Positions 1 through 8,435 of a stretch of 11,581 nucleotides of DNA are shown piece by piece. The first letter of the stretch is position 1. Each line of letters begins with the position of its first letter. A program made the translations under genes and the position numbers. The notes below the pieces were generated by a model. The model was given only the letters and a program-made list of their open reading frames with translations, was not told where the DNA came from and did no database searches. The stretch comes from Saksenaea vasiformis B4078 (taxonomy: Eukaryota > Mucoromycota > Mucoromycetes > Mucorales > Saksenaeaceae), in assembly GCA_000697055.1 (NCBI GenBank), contig JNDT01000631.1:1-11581 (forward strand), in the 5' to 3' direction.

Positions 1-630
1 CTACTGCTCCTTTCTCTTTTTCAGTGCTGTTCTTTATTTTAGTGCCATTCTTTTTTGTTACCATTTTGTCTTCTTACAATAAACATTGCAATTATGCTAA
101 TTAACTTGAACAATGCGACTTCTGGAATGAGTTCAGCAATTATAGCGCACTCATGGCTGCCTGTCTTCTATATATTTTTGCTTAATTTGTATGCCGAGAT
201 TGCGATGATTAATAGAACTTAGAACTCAATGAATCATGTTACGATCTCACATACGAATAAACGAACGAATACGAATATTCTTAAAAATATTCGAATGAAT
301 ACGAATATATTCTTCCTTTTGACAAACGAATATGAATATCCTACTAAATATTCGAATATTCAGATGTTCGAATATATTCGTTCGTGCCGATCTCTAAATA
401 TGTTCTGATTGGTGCTCTGAGTATAGACATATCTTAGGATAATCTCGTAAAGTCATTGTAAGACTGACATGGTCATATTTTCTTATATGTCATAATGACA
501 TTGAGCTGCGTAAATAGTATTATGAGTAAAAGATCAATGTCAGATACGACAGAAACCAACTTCAAGAACATCTTAAAATTCTGCTTGTTATTTATGATAT
601 TATAATGTTGCTGTTTTCAACAATAACAAC
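1..630. other. Gene-free AT-rich stretch upstream of the tRNA
   Basis: I see no coding frame, splice-like structure or RNA gene here. The only organised element is the inverted repeat at 251-395, listed separately. The rest is AT-rich single-copy-looking sequence. Confidence 0.6.
251..395. repeat. MITE-like inverted-repeat element
   Basis: The arms ACGAACGAATA (261-271) and TATTCGTTCGT (375-385) are perfect 11-bp reverse complements. The interior is dense in variants of GAATATTC and CGAATA, so most of the roughly 125 bp between the outer ends could fold into one long imperfect hairpin. There is no coding capacity. The pattern fits a short non-autonomous DNA transposon or a satellite-like foldback element. 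I cannot identify a family or see clear target-site duplications. Confidence 0.5.
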
Positions 631-713
631 GGTAATTTGGCCGAGTTGGTCTAAGGCGCCGCACTCAAGTTGCGGTCTCGAAAGAGGCGTGAGTTCGAAT
701 CTCACAGTTACCA
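631..713 (+). tRNA. tRNA-Leu, anticodon CAA
   Basis: All arms of a class II tRNA are visible. The acceptor stem 631-637 (GGTAATT) pairs with 706-712, with one G-T wobble. The anticodon stem CCGCA/TGCGG (659-663 and 671-675) closes loop 664-670, which carries anticodon CAA at 666-668 and reads UUG codons. A long variable arm with a CTC-GAAA-GAG hairpin (677-686) is typical of Leu. The T arm GTGAG-TTCGAAT-CTCAC spans 689-705 and the discriminator A is at 713. The A box (TGGCCGAGTTGG, 638-649) and B box (GTTCGAATC, 693-701) are intact internal Pol III promoters. The gene is 83 nt with no intron and no encoded CCA. Confidence 0.95.
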
Positions 714-718
714 TTTTT
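714..718 (+). terminator. Pol III terminator T-run
   Basis: Five consecutive T directly follow the tRNA discriminator base, the usual RNA polymerase III termination signal. Confidence 0.85.
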
Positions 719-819
719 GCATCTCGTTTTGATTTTTGTGTAACATTGAAATCTTCTTTGCCGCTCAGTCCTGTCGTATACGTAGTGTCGTATCGATCCC
801 GGATCTGAAATAACCGAAC

Positions 820-912
820 AAGATCACCAGAGGATGATAGACGAAGCAATAGAATAACAGAAGAAGAATGATGATGCTTTATTATCCAACGATGTTCCCT
901 TTTTATATTTTC
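820..912 (+). repeat. Diverged direct repeat, copy A (possible LTR fragment)
   Basis: The segment runs from GATCACCAGAGG through a GAAGAAGAATGATGATG core to a TTTTTATATTTTCTAATC end. A second segment at 1172-1270 has the same order of landmarks: GATCAC, an A/G-rich tract with CAATA, TGATGAT-TTTATT, then TTTATAC-TATCTTCTAGTC. By eye the identity is moderate, with small gaps. The TATA-like 3' part recalls U3/R of an LTR, but no coding remains of a retroelement are secure. Confidence 0.35.
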
Positions 913-1171
913 TAATCAGGCCTATTCTTATGTAATCGTTTACGGTTGTTCTATCTCAAAAGGAATAGTTCTTCAACGGATTCATGCGTGATATGTTCTT
1001 GGGGAAGTTTATGCTTTTGGAAGACGGCCGAGAGACAAAAGGAAGTTGCCTTGTAGAGACTTCGATCCGTTGTGTTACTGACTACCAAAAGTGGAGATCG
1101 AGTGCAACGATGCGACAGTAGCGGGCCTTGATCTGAGTTGTCTTCCAAAAGAGATATAATGGTCAAACTCA

Positions 1172-1270
1172 CGGGGGATCACAGGGAAATAAACAGAACA
1201 ATAAAAGAGAAGATAAAACGGTTGATGATTTTATTTTGTTGGATTATTCTAAGCTATTTATACTATCTTC
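1172..1270 (+). repeat. Diverged direct repeat, copy B (possible LTR fragment)
   Basis: Partner of the repeat at 820-912, in the same orientation about 350 bp downstream. It ends in CTATTTATACTATCTTC, and a CTGGTGTCGTAG stretch follows at 1282-1293. That could be a primer-binding-site-like sequence, but I cannot match it to a tRNA 3' end. Confidence 0.3.
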
Positions 1271-1309
1271 TAGTCTACCGCAGCTGGTGTCGTAGTAACT
1301 CGGTTTCTG

Positions 1310-1385
1310 CCTGTCGCAGTCGTTGTTGTTGATCTCGCAGCAGAGGTCGCTGCAGTTGTCGTAGTCGTCTTGACGAGATGGTAAA
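1310..1385. repeat. Low-complexity trinucleotide-rich tract
   Basis: On the minus strand the tract is built from repeated CGA, CAA, CTG and AAC triplets. All three frames give biased products (Thr/Ala-rich, Gln/Arg/Leu-rich, Asp/Asn/Cys-rich). Because every frame looks protein-like for compositional reasons, no coding call is made. Confidence 0.45.
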
Positions 1386-2115
1386 GAAGTTGCGGGAATC
1401 AAAAGATTACTGCGCGACCCTTCGTTCTGATTGGCTGTCGGATTTGCAGGCACGACAGTCCTTTGCTTACCGAAGATAATTAATCTTGAGTTGCTCTCGC
1501 GCGTATAGTTCTATATAAAGAGTAGGAAAAGTGATGTCCATGTCTTCTTAACTGAGATGAACCCGGATGAACCGCCTTGGTCACTTGTTAAAAAGTAAAC
1601 CAAACGTGGCAAGGAGGACGCACAAGATCGAGGTGGTTTTAGGTGTATTGTTATTCCTTGGATATCTCTACGATTGTATGGTATTTTGAAAGATGTTCGT
1701 ATCCTAACCAGCAAAAGAAACCCAAGACTACGATTCGAGATCAGGATGCTATCAATATCGTAGAGGTCAACTGATCTTCGATAGCGATCGTTTGTTGCAT
1801 AAGACAGAAGCCTTCTAAAGACAACCTACCAGCCAACAACAAACTCAATACCTTAATTGTCGATCAATGAACATACGGGTGTGGATAACCTCTCAAGTTC
1901 CTGGAAAGTGAGACTTGACGATGCGCATCGGGAAAGCTCCTACTAGCTTAAAGGTTTAGCCACCTTAGAGGAATTATTTGGCGTTCCAAGAAATGCTTGT
2001 ATATATGTTGCGATGAATTCAGGCGCGTATAGAAGATATGGCCTTATACAAGTAATTGTAGCCCATGGTAACGTTTTCACGAACACATAATCACCTGAAA
2101 CATCTTTCCTCGTAT

Positions 2116-2158
2116 AAAAAAAAAGAGAAAAAAGAAAAAAGAGAGAAACAAAAGGAAG
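2116..2158 (+). repeat. Purine (A/G) simple tract
   Basis: Nine A followed by GAGAAAAAAGAAAAAAGAG-type sequence, almost pure purine for about 40 bases. It is a simple-sequence tract with no further function visible. Confidence 0.7.
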
Positions 2159-2477
2159 TTGCGCGATTAATAAGAATCTTGCACATAGGCACACCATTCT
2201 TTCGCTTCACCTTCTCCGCATTTGGAAAGCTGATATACCTGGTTGTCCAGACCTTACGCCTTGATTAGCGGCAAACGAGGAGAATTACTAGCGACCCACC
2301 AATGGGACACTCCATCGCGCGGATTTTATGCAAAACTGCTCAGTATCTCGTAATATCACCATCATTTGAACCAATCTGAAATCAAGTATTAACTATTGTC
2401 TCTTTGAAACGGTTCCACCTTTAAAACCGTCCAACTTCCGGGCTCCACCGTTCGCAGCACTCCAGCAATACAAACAA

Positions 2478-2885
2478 CATTATATTCTATCAATTCCCAG
2501 AAAGAAACCGGGCGTGTATATCAGAAGCTTTGGACTTTGAGGGAGCTGAAGTGTCCCATTGGAGTATCCCTAGCCATTCACCAATCGAGAGAGTTCAATG
2601 TCTAGGCGTCTCCATTGAGGAAAAGCGAAGAGACACTTAGGACAAACCACTACCATCAGCCTTAGTCGAGAGCATTTCCCTATCAACCAACAAGACGCTA
2701 TCGCGGACAGCCTGACGGTAGTGGACCGGTAGCCCAACGAGAGGATCTAGTAATGGGTTATGGATGTCATAAAAAGACAATCGCATATCTCTGACTGACA
2801 GCCACCAGATGGATGGATATTTCAGCCTGGTAGAACACAAAAAGGAAGTTTGCATTTTTCCAGTGTATTCACATGTCTCTACCAA
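2478..2885 (-). pseudogene. Possible decayed coding frame, unidentified
   Basis: One minus-strand frame reads through 2885-2640 without a stop. It continues in the same frame past stops at about 2637 and 2580 with protein-like composition, for example GEWLGILQWDTSAPSKSKA. No start codon, domain or splice structure supports it, and the plus strand of the same stretch also gives protein-like fragments. It may be a relic of a transposon ORF. The call is weak. Confidence 0.2.
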
Positions 2886-4140
2886 GTCTTCGAGGTCTCA
2901 GCCCTGACTATATTTTAAGTGGTGAAGTTTGCGACTTTTCGAGATTGAACCACTGCTCTAGGGATCTCCCAGCCAAGGAATGGAATTCACCTGAATCTCC
3001 TTCAAAAGCTTACATTGTTACTCAAGGGATCCATAGAAGGACGCGACAAAGACGATATAATACTATCTCCAGTCATTTGGTAACTTAATGCTCAAATGAG
3101 CAAACCGTCTGTCACTTTAGCACTATTGTCGAGATATCAGGGGATACCTGAAAACAAGCCAAAGCAAAGCAGAATTTAAGGATTACTACGGTCATTATCT
3201 TGCTACACTTGAATCGCGTTGACGTTTAGAAACAGTCCTGTAGTACAGTGGTCGCACGTTATAATTATACTTTCGGTGAGGAGAAAAGTCGATAACTTAA
3301 GCGAGAATATAACTAGATCGAATTTAATACCCGCTAATAATTATTGTTCCTATTGGCTCGCTCCAGTATAAGTTGAAGCAAACCTTTCATTGTAGTACCC
3401 AGAGGGGTCTTTATGGATCAATGACTTTTACATATCGTTAGACTGCACAAGTGCATGTACCTGATCTTATTTTCCATAATATGTGTTCGTAGATTTGCAT
3501 TATTATTAAGTGATAGCAAACGGAAGCGCGCACACGTATAAATGATTCGAGAAATGCAAAACACTTTCCTGTCTGATCCTTTTGCTCCAGTCGCCATATT
3601 CCAGAATCTGTTCCATAACATCCTAGCTATCACCAGATGAACTTGTAAGAATCTTGTTGTTACATGACTCTTACCTCGGACCTCGATCTGTTGCTTTCAA
3701 GGAGTTTGAGAGAGTCTGAATGTCCTGCACAAGGTAGCAAGCAGGCAGCAACCACGGATTATATTAGAATAAATTGCAAAGGCAAATCTAAAGTATGATC
3801 CTCAACGTTTCCATAGATTAAACATGAATTGATGTTTCGACAACTAAACTAGTTTAGTTCGGTTAATCTATTTCACCTATTATATTTTTCCAAAATTCTA
3901 TAACTTAAAACTTAAGCGAAATGTGTTATATTAAGGCATGAACGGCATTGGGAAAAGAAGGATCATATAACTTTACCGAGAATAGAAGTATCTCAAGCAT
4001 AATTATAGCGCGCGCCCACTGTAGAGTTCTTTTTTTTTTGTAATATTATCGACTGTTCAACCAACATGACGTTCTTCTGTCCGTACGTCAAGTCCATCTT
4101 CTAACGTCCAAGCCCTTTTGTCGTTTGTTCTTTGGTACCA

Positions 4141-5013
4141 TTAACTTCCTATGTTGATATCTCCGTCTGTCTCCTCGTAAATCTCTCGCAGTCTCTGTTG
4201 TGCCCATTTATCTCCTTGATCTGCTGCTTTTTGATACCATTCAATTGCCTTGTCAATGTCTTCCTTTTCATCTCTATAAACATCTCCAAGTTTCTCTTGC
4301 ATCCATGTATTTCCTTGATCAGCCGCTTTCTGATGCCATTCAATAGCCTTGCCAATATCCTCCTCCACTCCATATCCCCAGTAATACATCCTTCCAAGTG
4401 TGTATTGTGCATCTTCATTTTCTTCATCAGCTGCATTTTTGCACCATTCAATCGCTTTGGAGTACAATTCAGCTGCTTTAACATCGTCCTGCTCCACACC
4501 CCAGCCGAGCCAATGCATATGTCCAAGATTGTGTTGCCCAATTCCATGTCCCTGATCTGTTGATTTTCCCTACCACTCAGCCGCTTTCTTGTAGTCTCTA
4601 AGCACAAGCGGCCCTCTACAGTACATGTCGCCCAGTTTAGTTTGCGCATCAGCATTCCTCTGTTCCGCTGCCTTTTTGTACCATTGGACTGCTTTGACGT
4701 AGTCTCGAGCTATACCTCGTCCGTATCTGTGTATATCTCCAAGTCTTGTTTGTGCTTCGCTATTTCCCTGAGCCGCTGATTTTTTGTAACATTCGATTGC
4801 TTTGATGTAATCTTTATCCGCATCTATTCCACGGTAGTATTTCTCACCAAGTTCGAATTGCGCCCACTTATCATCATAATCAACCGCACCTTCTTGTACA
4901 CTATTGTCTTCCTTGTGCTCTTTGTCCACCCTATCTTTCTGGGTAGTTTTAGTGATGGACATATGTGGTACGCTTCCGCCGTCCTGACCAGCAGTTTCCT
5001 GTTCACAATATGA
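4141..5013 (-). pseudogene. Sel1-repeat (SLR) array with an in-frame TAG
   Basis: One minus frame is open from 5013 to 4573, hits TAG at 4570-4572, then stays in frame to its stop at 4141-4143. Six complete repeats and one partial repeat of about 36-43 residues follow the Sel1 pattern A..LG..Y..G....D...A..W..KAA..G. Clear examples are AQFELGEKYYRGID, AQTRLGDIHRYGRGIARDY, AQYTLGRMYYWGYGVEEDI and KAIEWYQKAADQGDKWAQQR. Sel1 repeats form alpha-alpha solenoids that bind partner proteins. The TAG follows AAEW, where sister repeats have Tyr, His or Cys, and the repeat continues directly after it (GKSTDQGH), so a point mutation explains it. An ATG at 4962 could start a short product, but the frame is open further upstream. 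Confidence 0.85.
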
Positions 5014-5224
5014 TCAATGACATCACCGTGATCATCAGTATTCTCGTCACTGAGCGCACCTTCCTGAGATTCGGGCTGCCCAGTTTCGTTTCCGCAATTC
5101 GTCGCTGTATCGCTTTGGCGGTCCGCATCTTGCACACTTTCGTCATTTACATTGCGCCCCTTAAGAGCTGTGGTATCGCTGTTTTCCGTTGGCTTCTTGA
5201 AATGACCATTGGAAAATATCTTTA

Positions 5225-6256
5225 GTAAGCTTCTTTCACTTGAGCACGTTCGTCATCGTCAAGTAGCTTATACATTGGCTTTACTTCTTGGAGCCGGATA
5301 ATGCCTGGTCTGGATTTGACCGTTTCCTTCCACTTCCCTAAACCATGCGCGAAAAACACCCTGATATCTCCACCTATCAAAACCACTTGTCTAGCAAACT
5401 ACAAGAAATACGCCCTGGTGCGAGTACCTATGATTTTCCAGTGCCCGTGATCTGTTATCACTTTCTTAATAGTTTCCGCTATCTCGCCGCTGCAGCGGGT
5501 TCTTTATGTATGGTATCTGTCACGCTTCCTCTCTGGACGTTCATGCTTTCCGTTTTACAAGCCAATGAACCACCTAAAGTAGGAAATTATTCATTTACGT
5601 TATATCTCTGATGATAATACCAAGTAAAATCTTTGACGGATAGTAAAATCCGAACTGTCCAAACACGTCTTGCAGTGCTTTATACTTCTTCTCGTTGGTG
5701 TCTTCCGCCAACGCATGTTACACAGCTTGCTTAAAACTAGAGACGGCTTTAATAAATTCAGAAGACAAACGCACCTAATGTAAATCCTGTTAATCGTGCC
5801 ATTCGTAACTCATGTTCTAGACTATTACTTCTCCCCAGCAAATGTGAGAAACTGTATGTTCGACTGCACTGTTTTCAGAAGGTCGTTGACCATATCTACG
5901 TGCAAGACAGCTGATTGCAGCAGCAATATCGTATGCAAAGCGTTTGTACGGCAGGCTGTGGAAACTGTCATTATACAGTGGATTTTCCATGGGTCTATCC
6001 GAGTCAATGGACTTTGTGCATACTTCTTCTATGAACGACTCATCACAACGGTACTTGTGGAGAAGACTTTGTATATCCTCCGTTCCATCTGCTAGCTGTA
6101 TTGCAGAATACTCAGCAGTATATCCATCAAAATGGAGACCACAGGTGCATCAATTAAAGATATCGTACGCTAAAAATTTGCTGAGCTTTTGAAAGTATCA
6201 GACAAACGCGCATAAATCGATAAGTTTGAGCTTATCACGTTATGTGGAAGACTCAT
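5225..6256 (-). pseudogene. MACPF-like region of the broken gene
   Basis: The pieces in order are: 6256-6173 (28 codons from ATG to a TAG), 6149-5820 (110 codons without a stop, containing FDGYTAEYSAIQLADGTEDI and LPYKRFAYDIAAAISCLARR), 5823-5761, 5765-5721, 5717-5598 (40 codons with FGQFGFYYPSKILLG), 5586-5482 (35 codons with LGGSLACKTE), 5485-5402 and 5398-5225. The FGFYYPSKILLG segment sits where MACPF proteins carry their Y-G-T-H-[FY]...LGG signature. The final piece, with VLIGGD, then GKWKETVKSRPGIIRL and KPMYKLLDDDE, resembles the GG...W...S/TV...P..I...L.P...LL end of MACPF domains. The assignment rests on motif memory, not a profile search. The breaks are genuine reading-frame losses. 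Confidence 0.5.
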
Positions 6257-6829
6257 TTGAAGGTAAAGAAAGGTCGTATAGTGTCTATCTCTATCTCTTT
6301 GTAGAGTGACGTATTTATGAGCTGTAATAACCCCCTTTATTGGCTACAATGTCCGGAATGTCGTAGTCTAAATCACATCAAATACCAACATGAGAATTTA
6401 TCCAGACTTTTCATACGGGGAGAATAGTGTCAGTATCCTTACATAAGGATGTCAATGCACCAGCTAAATTTCAGTGTAAAATAGTCACCACCGATCATGA
6501 TATACCTGTTGATCTCCATGGGTGAATATGTATAGTGGATCGTACTAAGACGGATATGCAAAAGTAATAGCGCTACCATGTTTGACTTCTCTTTTCATTT
6601 GATGCAATATTGACAGTATGAAATGTAACAAGCTTTGTGTAGTCGTATGAGCGTACAAGCGAGGTTTTTTTATACTCTATGATATTTATAATGTCTATAT
6701 CCAGGAGGACTGGCATCTATACTTCGGAGCACACTATTTTACGGTCAAAATACCACGACTTAACTGGCAAGCTGCTGACTGGCTATCGTTGAGATTACAT
6801 TATATTCGATGGCGTAAGAAACCAGACAG
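6257..6829. other. Intergenic stretch between two Sel1 loci
   Basis: AT-rich, with no convincing frame. It lies upstream of the likely ATG of the broken minus-strand gene and downstream of the second Sel1 remnant, so it would have held the promoter of one and the 3' end of the other. I see no clear promoter element. Confidence 0.5.
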
Positions 6830-7290
6830 ATGTACCATTTTTCCTTTGCATCTATCCGTCCATTTCCTCATAGGTCAGCGAGTACCTCGTTTCATTTATC
6901 CGCCAGCCTTTTGTACCGTTCAATTGTTGTATTTATGTTTTCCTTTTCATATCCCAATCTACATCGCGCACCTTCATCTCCTTGAACCGGCTCTCTTTGG
7001 GTACCATCCAATTGATTTGTCGATATTTCCCTTCCCCGTATATATATCTCAGTTCATTTGTGCGTCTCCTTTTCGTTCATACTATTTTCTTTGATACGAT
7101 TTCGATTGTTCTCGTGAAGATTTCTTTCATTGTATGTCTCCAATGACACATATTTCCAAGTATATTCTGCGCATCTTCGTTTTCCCAATCAGCTGCATTT
7201 TTCCTATCATCCAGTCAACTTGAAATGCAATTTCTCTGCTTTGTCATCGTCTGCTCCCGTATCGCTACCAACTAGATCAAAGGCTAGTCA
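6830..7290 (-). pseudogene. Second, strongly decayed Sel1-repeat remnant
   Basis: On the minus strand, 7208-7140 reads RKNAADWENEDAQNILGN and then CHW, matching repeat five of the array at 4141-5013 (KNAADEENEDAQYTLGR). The DNA just upstream (7257-7204) matches that array's repeat-four region through GADDDKAEKLHFK. Further along, pieces such as GDAQMN (about 7069), IDKSIGWY (about 7018) and a GDEGARCRLGYEKENIN-type repeat (from about 6985) keep Sel1 spacing, but with several stops and frame changes. By DNA comparison it is the C-terminal four repeats of a paralogue in the same orientation. The N-terminal half is absent, so this is a truncated tandem copy. Confidence 0.75.
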
Positions 7291-7533
7291 AATTCTCAGT
7301 GATTGATACTGACTGTTAGCTTGCTCAGGTTCCCAACTCCATATTGTAGAAGGAGAATTAATCGATCAAAGCTTTTAGCCGCAATAAACTAAAACACAGG
7401 AAAACGTAGGCTTAGTATGATGAAAACATGCATGTCAAGTTACTGGACGGCGTAATCTTAGTTTATATGCCGGAACTTCCATCCCATACGCAGTAGGTAG
7501 TACAAAGTTAGCAGGATAAAAGGACTTAGCTGC

Positions 7534-8364
7534 ATGGATGTCAACCTCCTTTCTTTCACAAAACATAGCATGCTACCTGACAATTTCTCTATACCCACCC
7601 CGACGACGCCACTGCTCGAATCTGTCATTCCCGACCCCAGCAAGATCTTCAAGAGCCTGTGTCGGCTGCTCATCACGGCCTTTTACACGTTTGTCGAAGT
7701 GGTTATCCCCTTTGCTCTGTATTATGTACTCCGACTCTTCATTCAACCTGCACTAGCGGCTGCTGTGGCTAGCCTTCAACTCGTGTGCGTTCTATTTTTC
7801 AAACGATGCGTGACGCGCAAAGCTGACATACTCGGAGTCATGCTGCTATGTGGGTTTTCTCTATGTATTGTCGTGTGCTATGTGTGTACTCTTACAGAAC
7901 GTACCGTTCTGCAATCATCCGCGCTCAGCTTCTCGATGGGCACCGTCATGGTAATCAGTTTGCTACCCTTGCAATGGAAGGATAAGCATCTCTTAAGACC
8001 GTTCTGGTTCTACGCGGCCATGAGCATTATACCCTTCAAGTCGACTCGCAAATTCTGGAATGTACTTTGGAAGACCTGGCCTATCTTTAAAAAAGTCTTC
8101 CGTATTCAGACAGCTGTCTGTGGTTTCGGCTTAATGAGCGAATTTCTTGCACTTTGGCTGCTCCTTTACTTTATGGATAACAAAAAGAAAGCGATGCTTT
8201 ACGCTTCTATTTACCTGGCATGCATGACCGTAATTATTCTAACCGTACTTATCGGAGGTGCCATTCTACTCAAACGGAAGTACGAGCAGTTTTATAAAAA
8301 GATAGCGACCGGTCAGAGCGAAATAAGACGCACCATTATGCAAGCATTGACATCGGGGATATAA
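7534..8364 (+). CDS. Multi-pass membrane protein, VC0807-like pattern
   Basis: An intact single-exon frame of 276 residues. The start at 7534 is the first ATG after an in-frame TAG at 7498-7500; a second ATG follows at residue 13. Hydrophobic segments lie at about residues 43-68, 72-90, 97-118, 130-147, 195-216 and 222-248, with basic loops between them (FKRCVTRK, LLKRKYEQFYKK). This suggests about six transmembrane helices. The layout, with a WPIFKKVFRIQTAVCGFGLM stretch (cut here at 20 residues) before the fifth helix, resembles the poorly characterised VC0807-type membrane proteins found in bacteria and fungi. I do not know its function. It stands alone between decayed loci and converges on the minus-strand exons at 8436-8760. 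Confidence 0.8.
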   Translation: MDVNLLSFTKHSMLPDNFSIPTPTTPLLESVIPDPSKIFKSLCRLLITAFYTFVEVVIPFALYYVLRLFIQPALAAAVASLQLVCVLFFKRCVTRKADILGVMLLCGFSLCIVVCYVCTLTERTVLQSSALSFSMGTVMVISLLPLQWKDKHLLRPFWFYAAMSIIPFKSTRKFWNVLWKTWPIFKKVFRIQTAVCGFGLMSEFLALWLLLYFMDNKKKAMLYASIYLACMTVIILTVLIGGAILLKRKYEQFYKKIATGQSEIRRTIMQALTSGI

Positions 8365-8435
8365 ATTTTTTATCCGTGCATGAAACCGTCTCCGTCGTCG
8401 TGAATGTGCCTAGAATACCGTTTATTGCAACCTGT

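Larger units (their letters stand above)
714..4140. other. Long gene-poor stretch with decayed repeat signals
   Basis: No reading frame here has a recognisable domain, convincing start or matching splice sites. Frames up to about 85 codons occur on both strands, often overlapping. What can be pointed to is: a diverged direct repeat (820-912 and 1172-1270), a CAA/CGA-rich low-complexity tract near 1310-1385, a purine tract at 2116-2158, a 13-bp inverted repeat (2299-2311 and 2550-2562), a stop-broken minus frame at 2478-2885, and an 18-bp palindrome (3842-3859). The likeliest reading is old, degraded transposon sequence plus intergenic DNA. Confidence 0.5.
4141..6256 (-). pseudogene. Broken MACPF-like / Sel1-repeat fusion gene
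   Basis: A gene of about 2.1 kb, readable only by moving between the three minus frames. From its 5' end it has a likely start (MSLPHN, 6256), a MACPF-like region to about 5225, an acidic linker (about 5250-5015) and a Sel1 array ending at stop 4141-4143. In-frame stops lie at 6150-6152 (TGA), 5718-5720 (TAA), 5587-5589 (TAA), 5399-5401 (TAG) and 4570-4572 (TAG). Frame changes occur near 6172 (an A5/T5 run), 5819, 5760, 5596, 5481, 5222 and 5010. MACPF proteins form membrane pores or have derived roles, and Sel1 repeats are protein-binding helical scaffolds. The fusion is inferred from order and spacing; two adjacent genes are possible. With this many lesions no full product is expected. Confidence 0.75.

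Noticed and set aside
1244..1453. Minus-strand 69-codon frame at the low-complexity tract
   Set aside because: All frames look biased there because of the triplet repeats; there is no independent evidence of coding.
4132..4563. Plus-strand 143-codon frame with hydrophobic product
   Set aside because: It is the antisense of the Sel1 array. Its repeated FIS/FNS pattern simply mirrors the repeats on the minus strand.
4149..4655. Minus-strand 168-codon frame, the longest on that strand
   Set aside because: A shifted-frame shadow of the Sel1 array, rich in Arg/Lys/Met with no Sel1 consensus.
5345..6192. Plus-strand frames of 82-99 codons
   Set aside because: They are antisense to the MACPF-like pieces, which have much stronger and mutually ordered protein character.
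4141..6256. All breaks in the MACPF-Sel1 locus as sequencing errors
   Set aside because: The same window has intact long frames (276 and 240 residues) and a perfect tRNA, so a general error rate this high is unlikely. A few errors, such as at the A5/T5 run near 6172, remain possible.
6789..7094. Plus-strand 101-codon hydrophobic frame
   Set aside because: Antisense of the decayed second Sel1 array; the repeat match lies on the minus strand.
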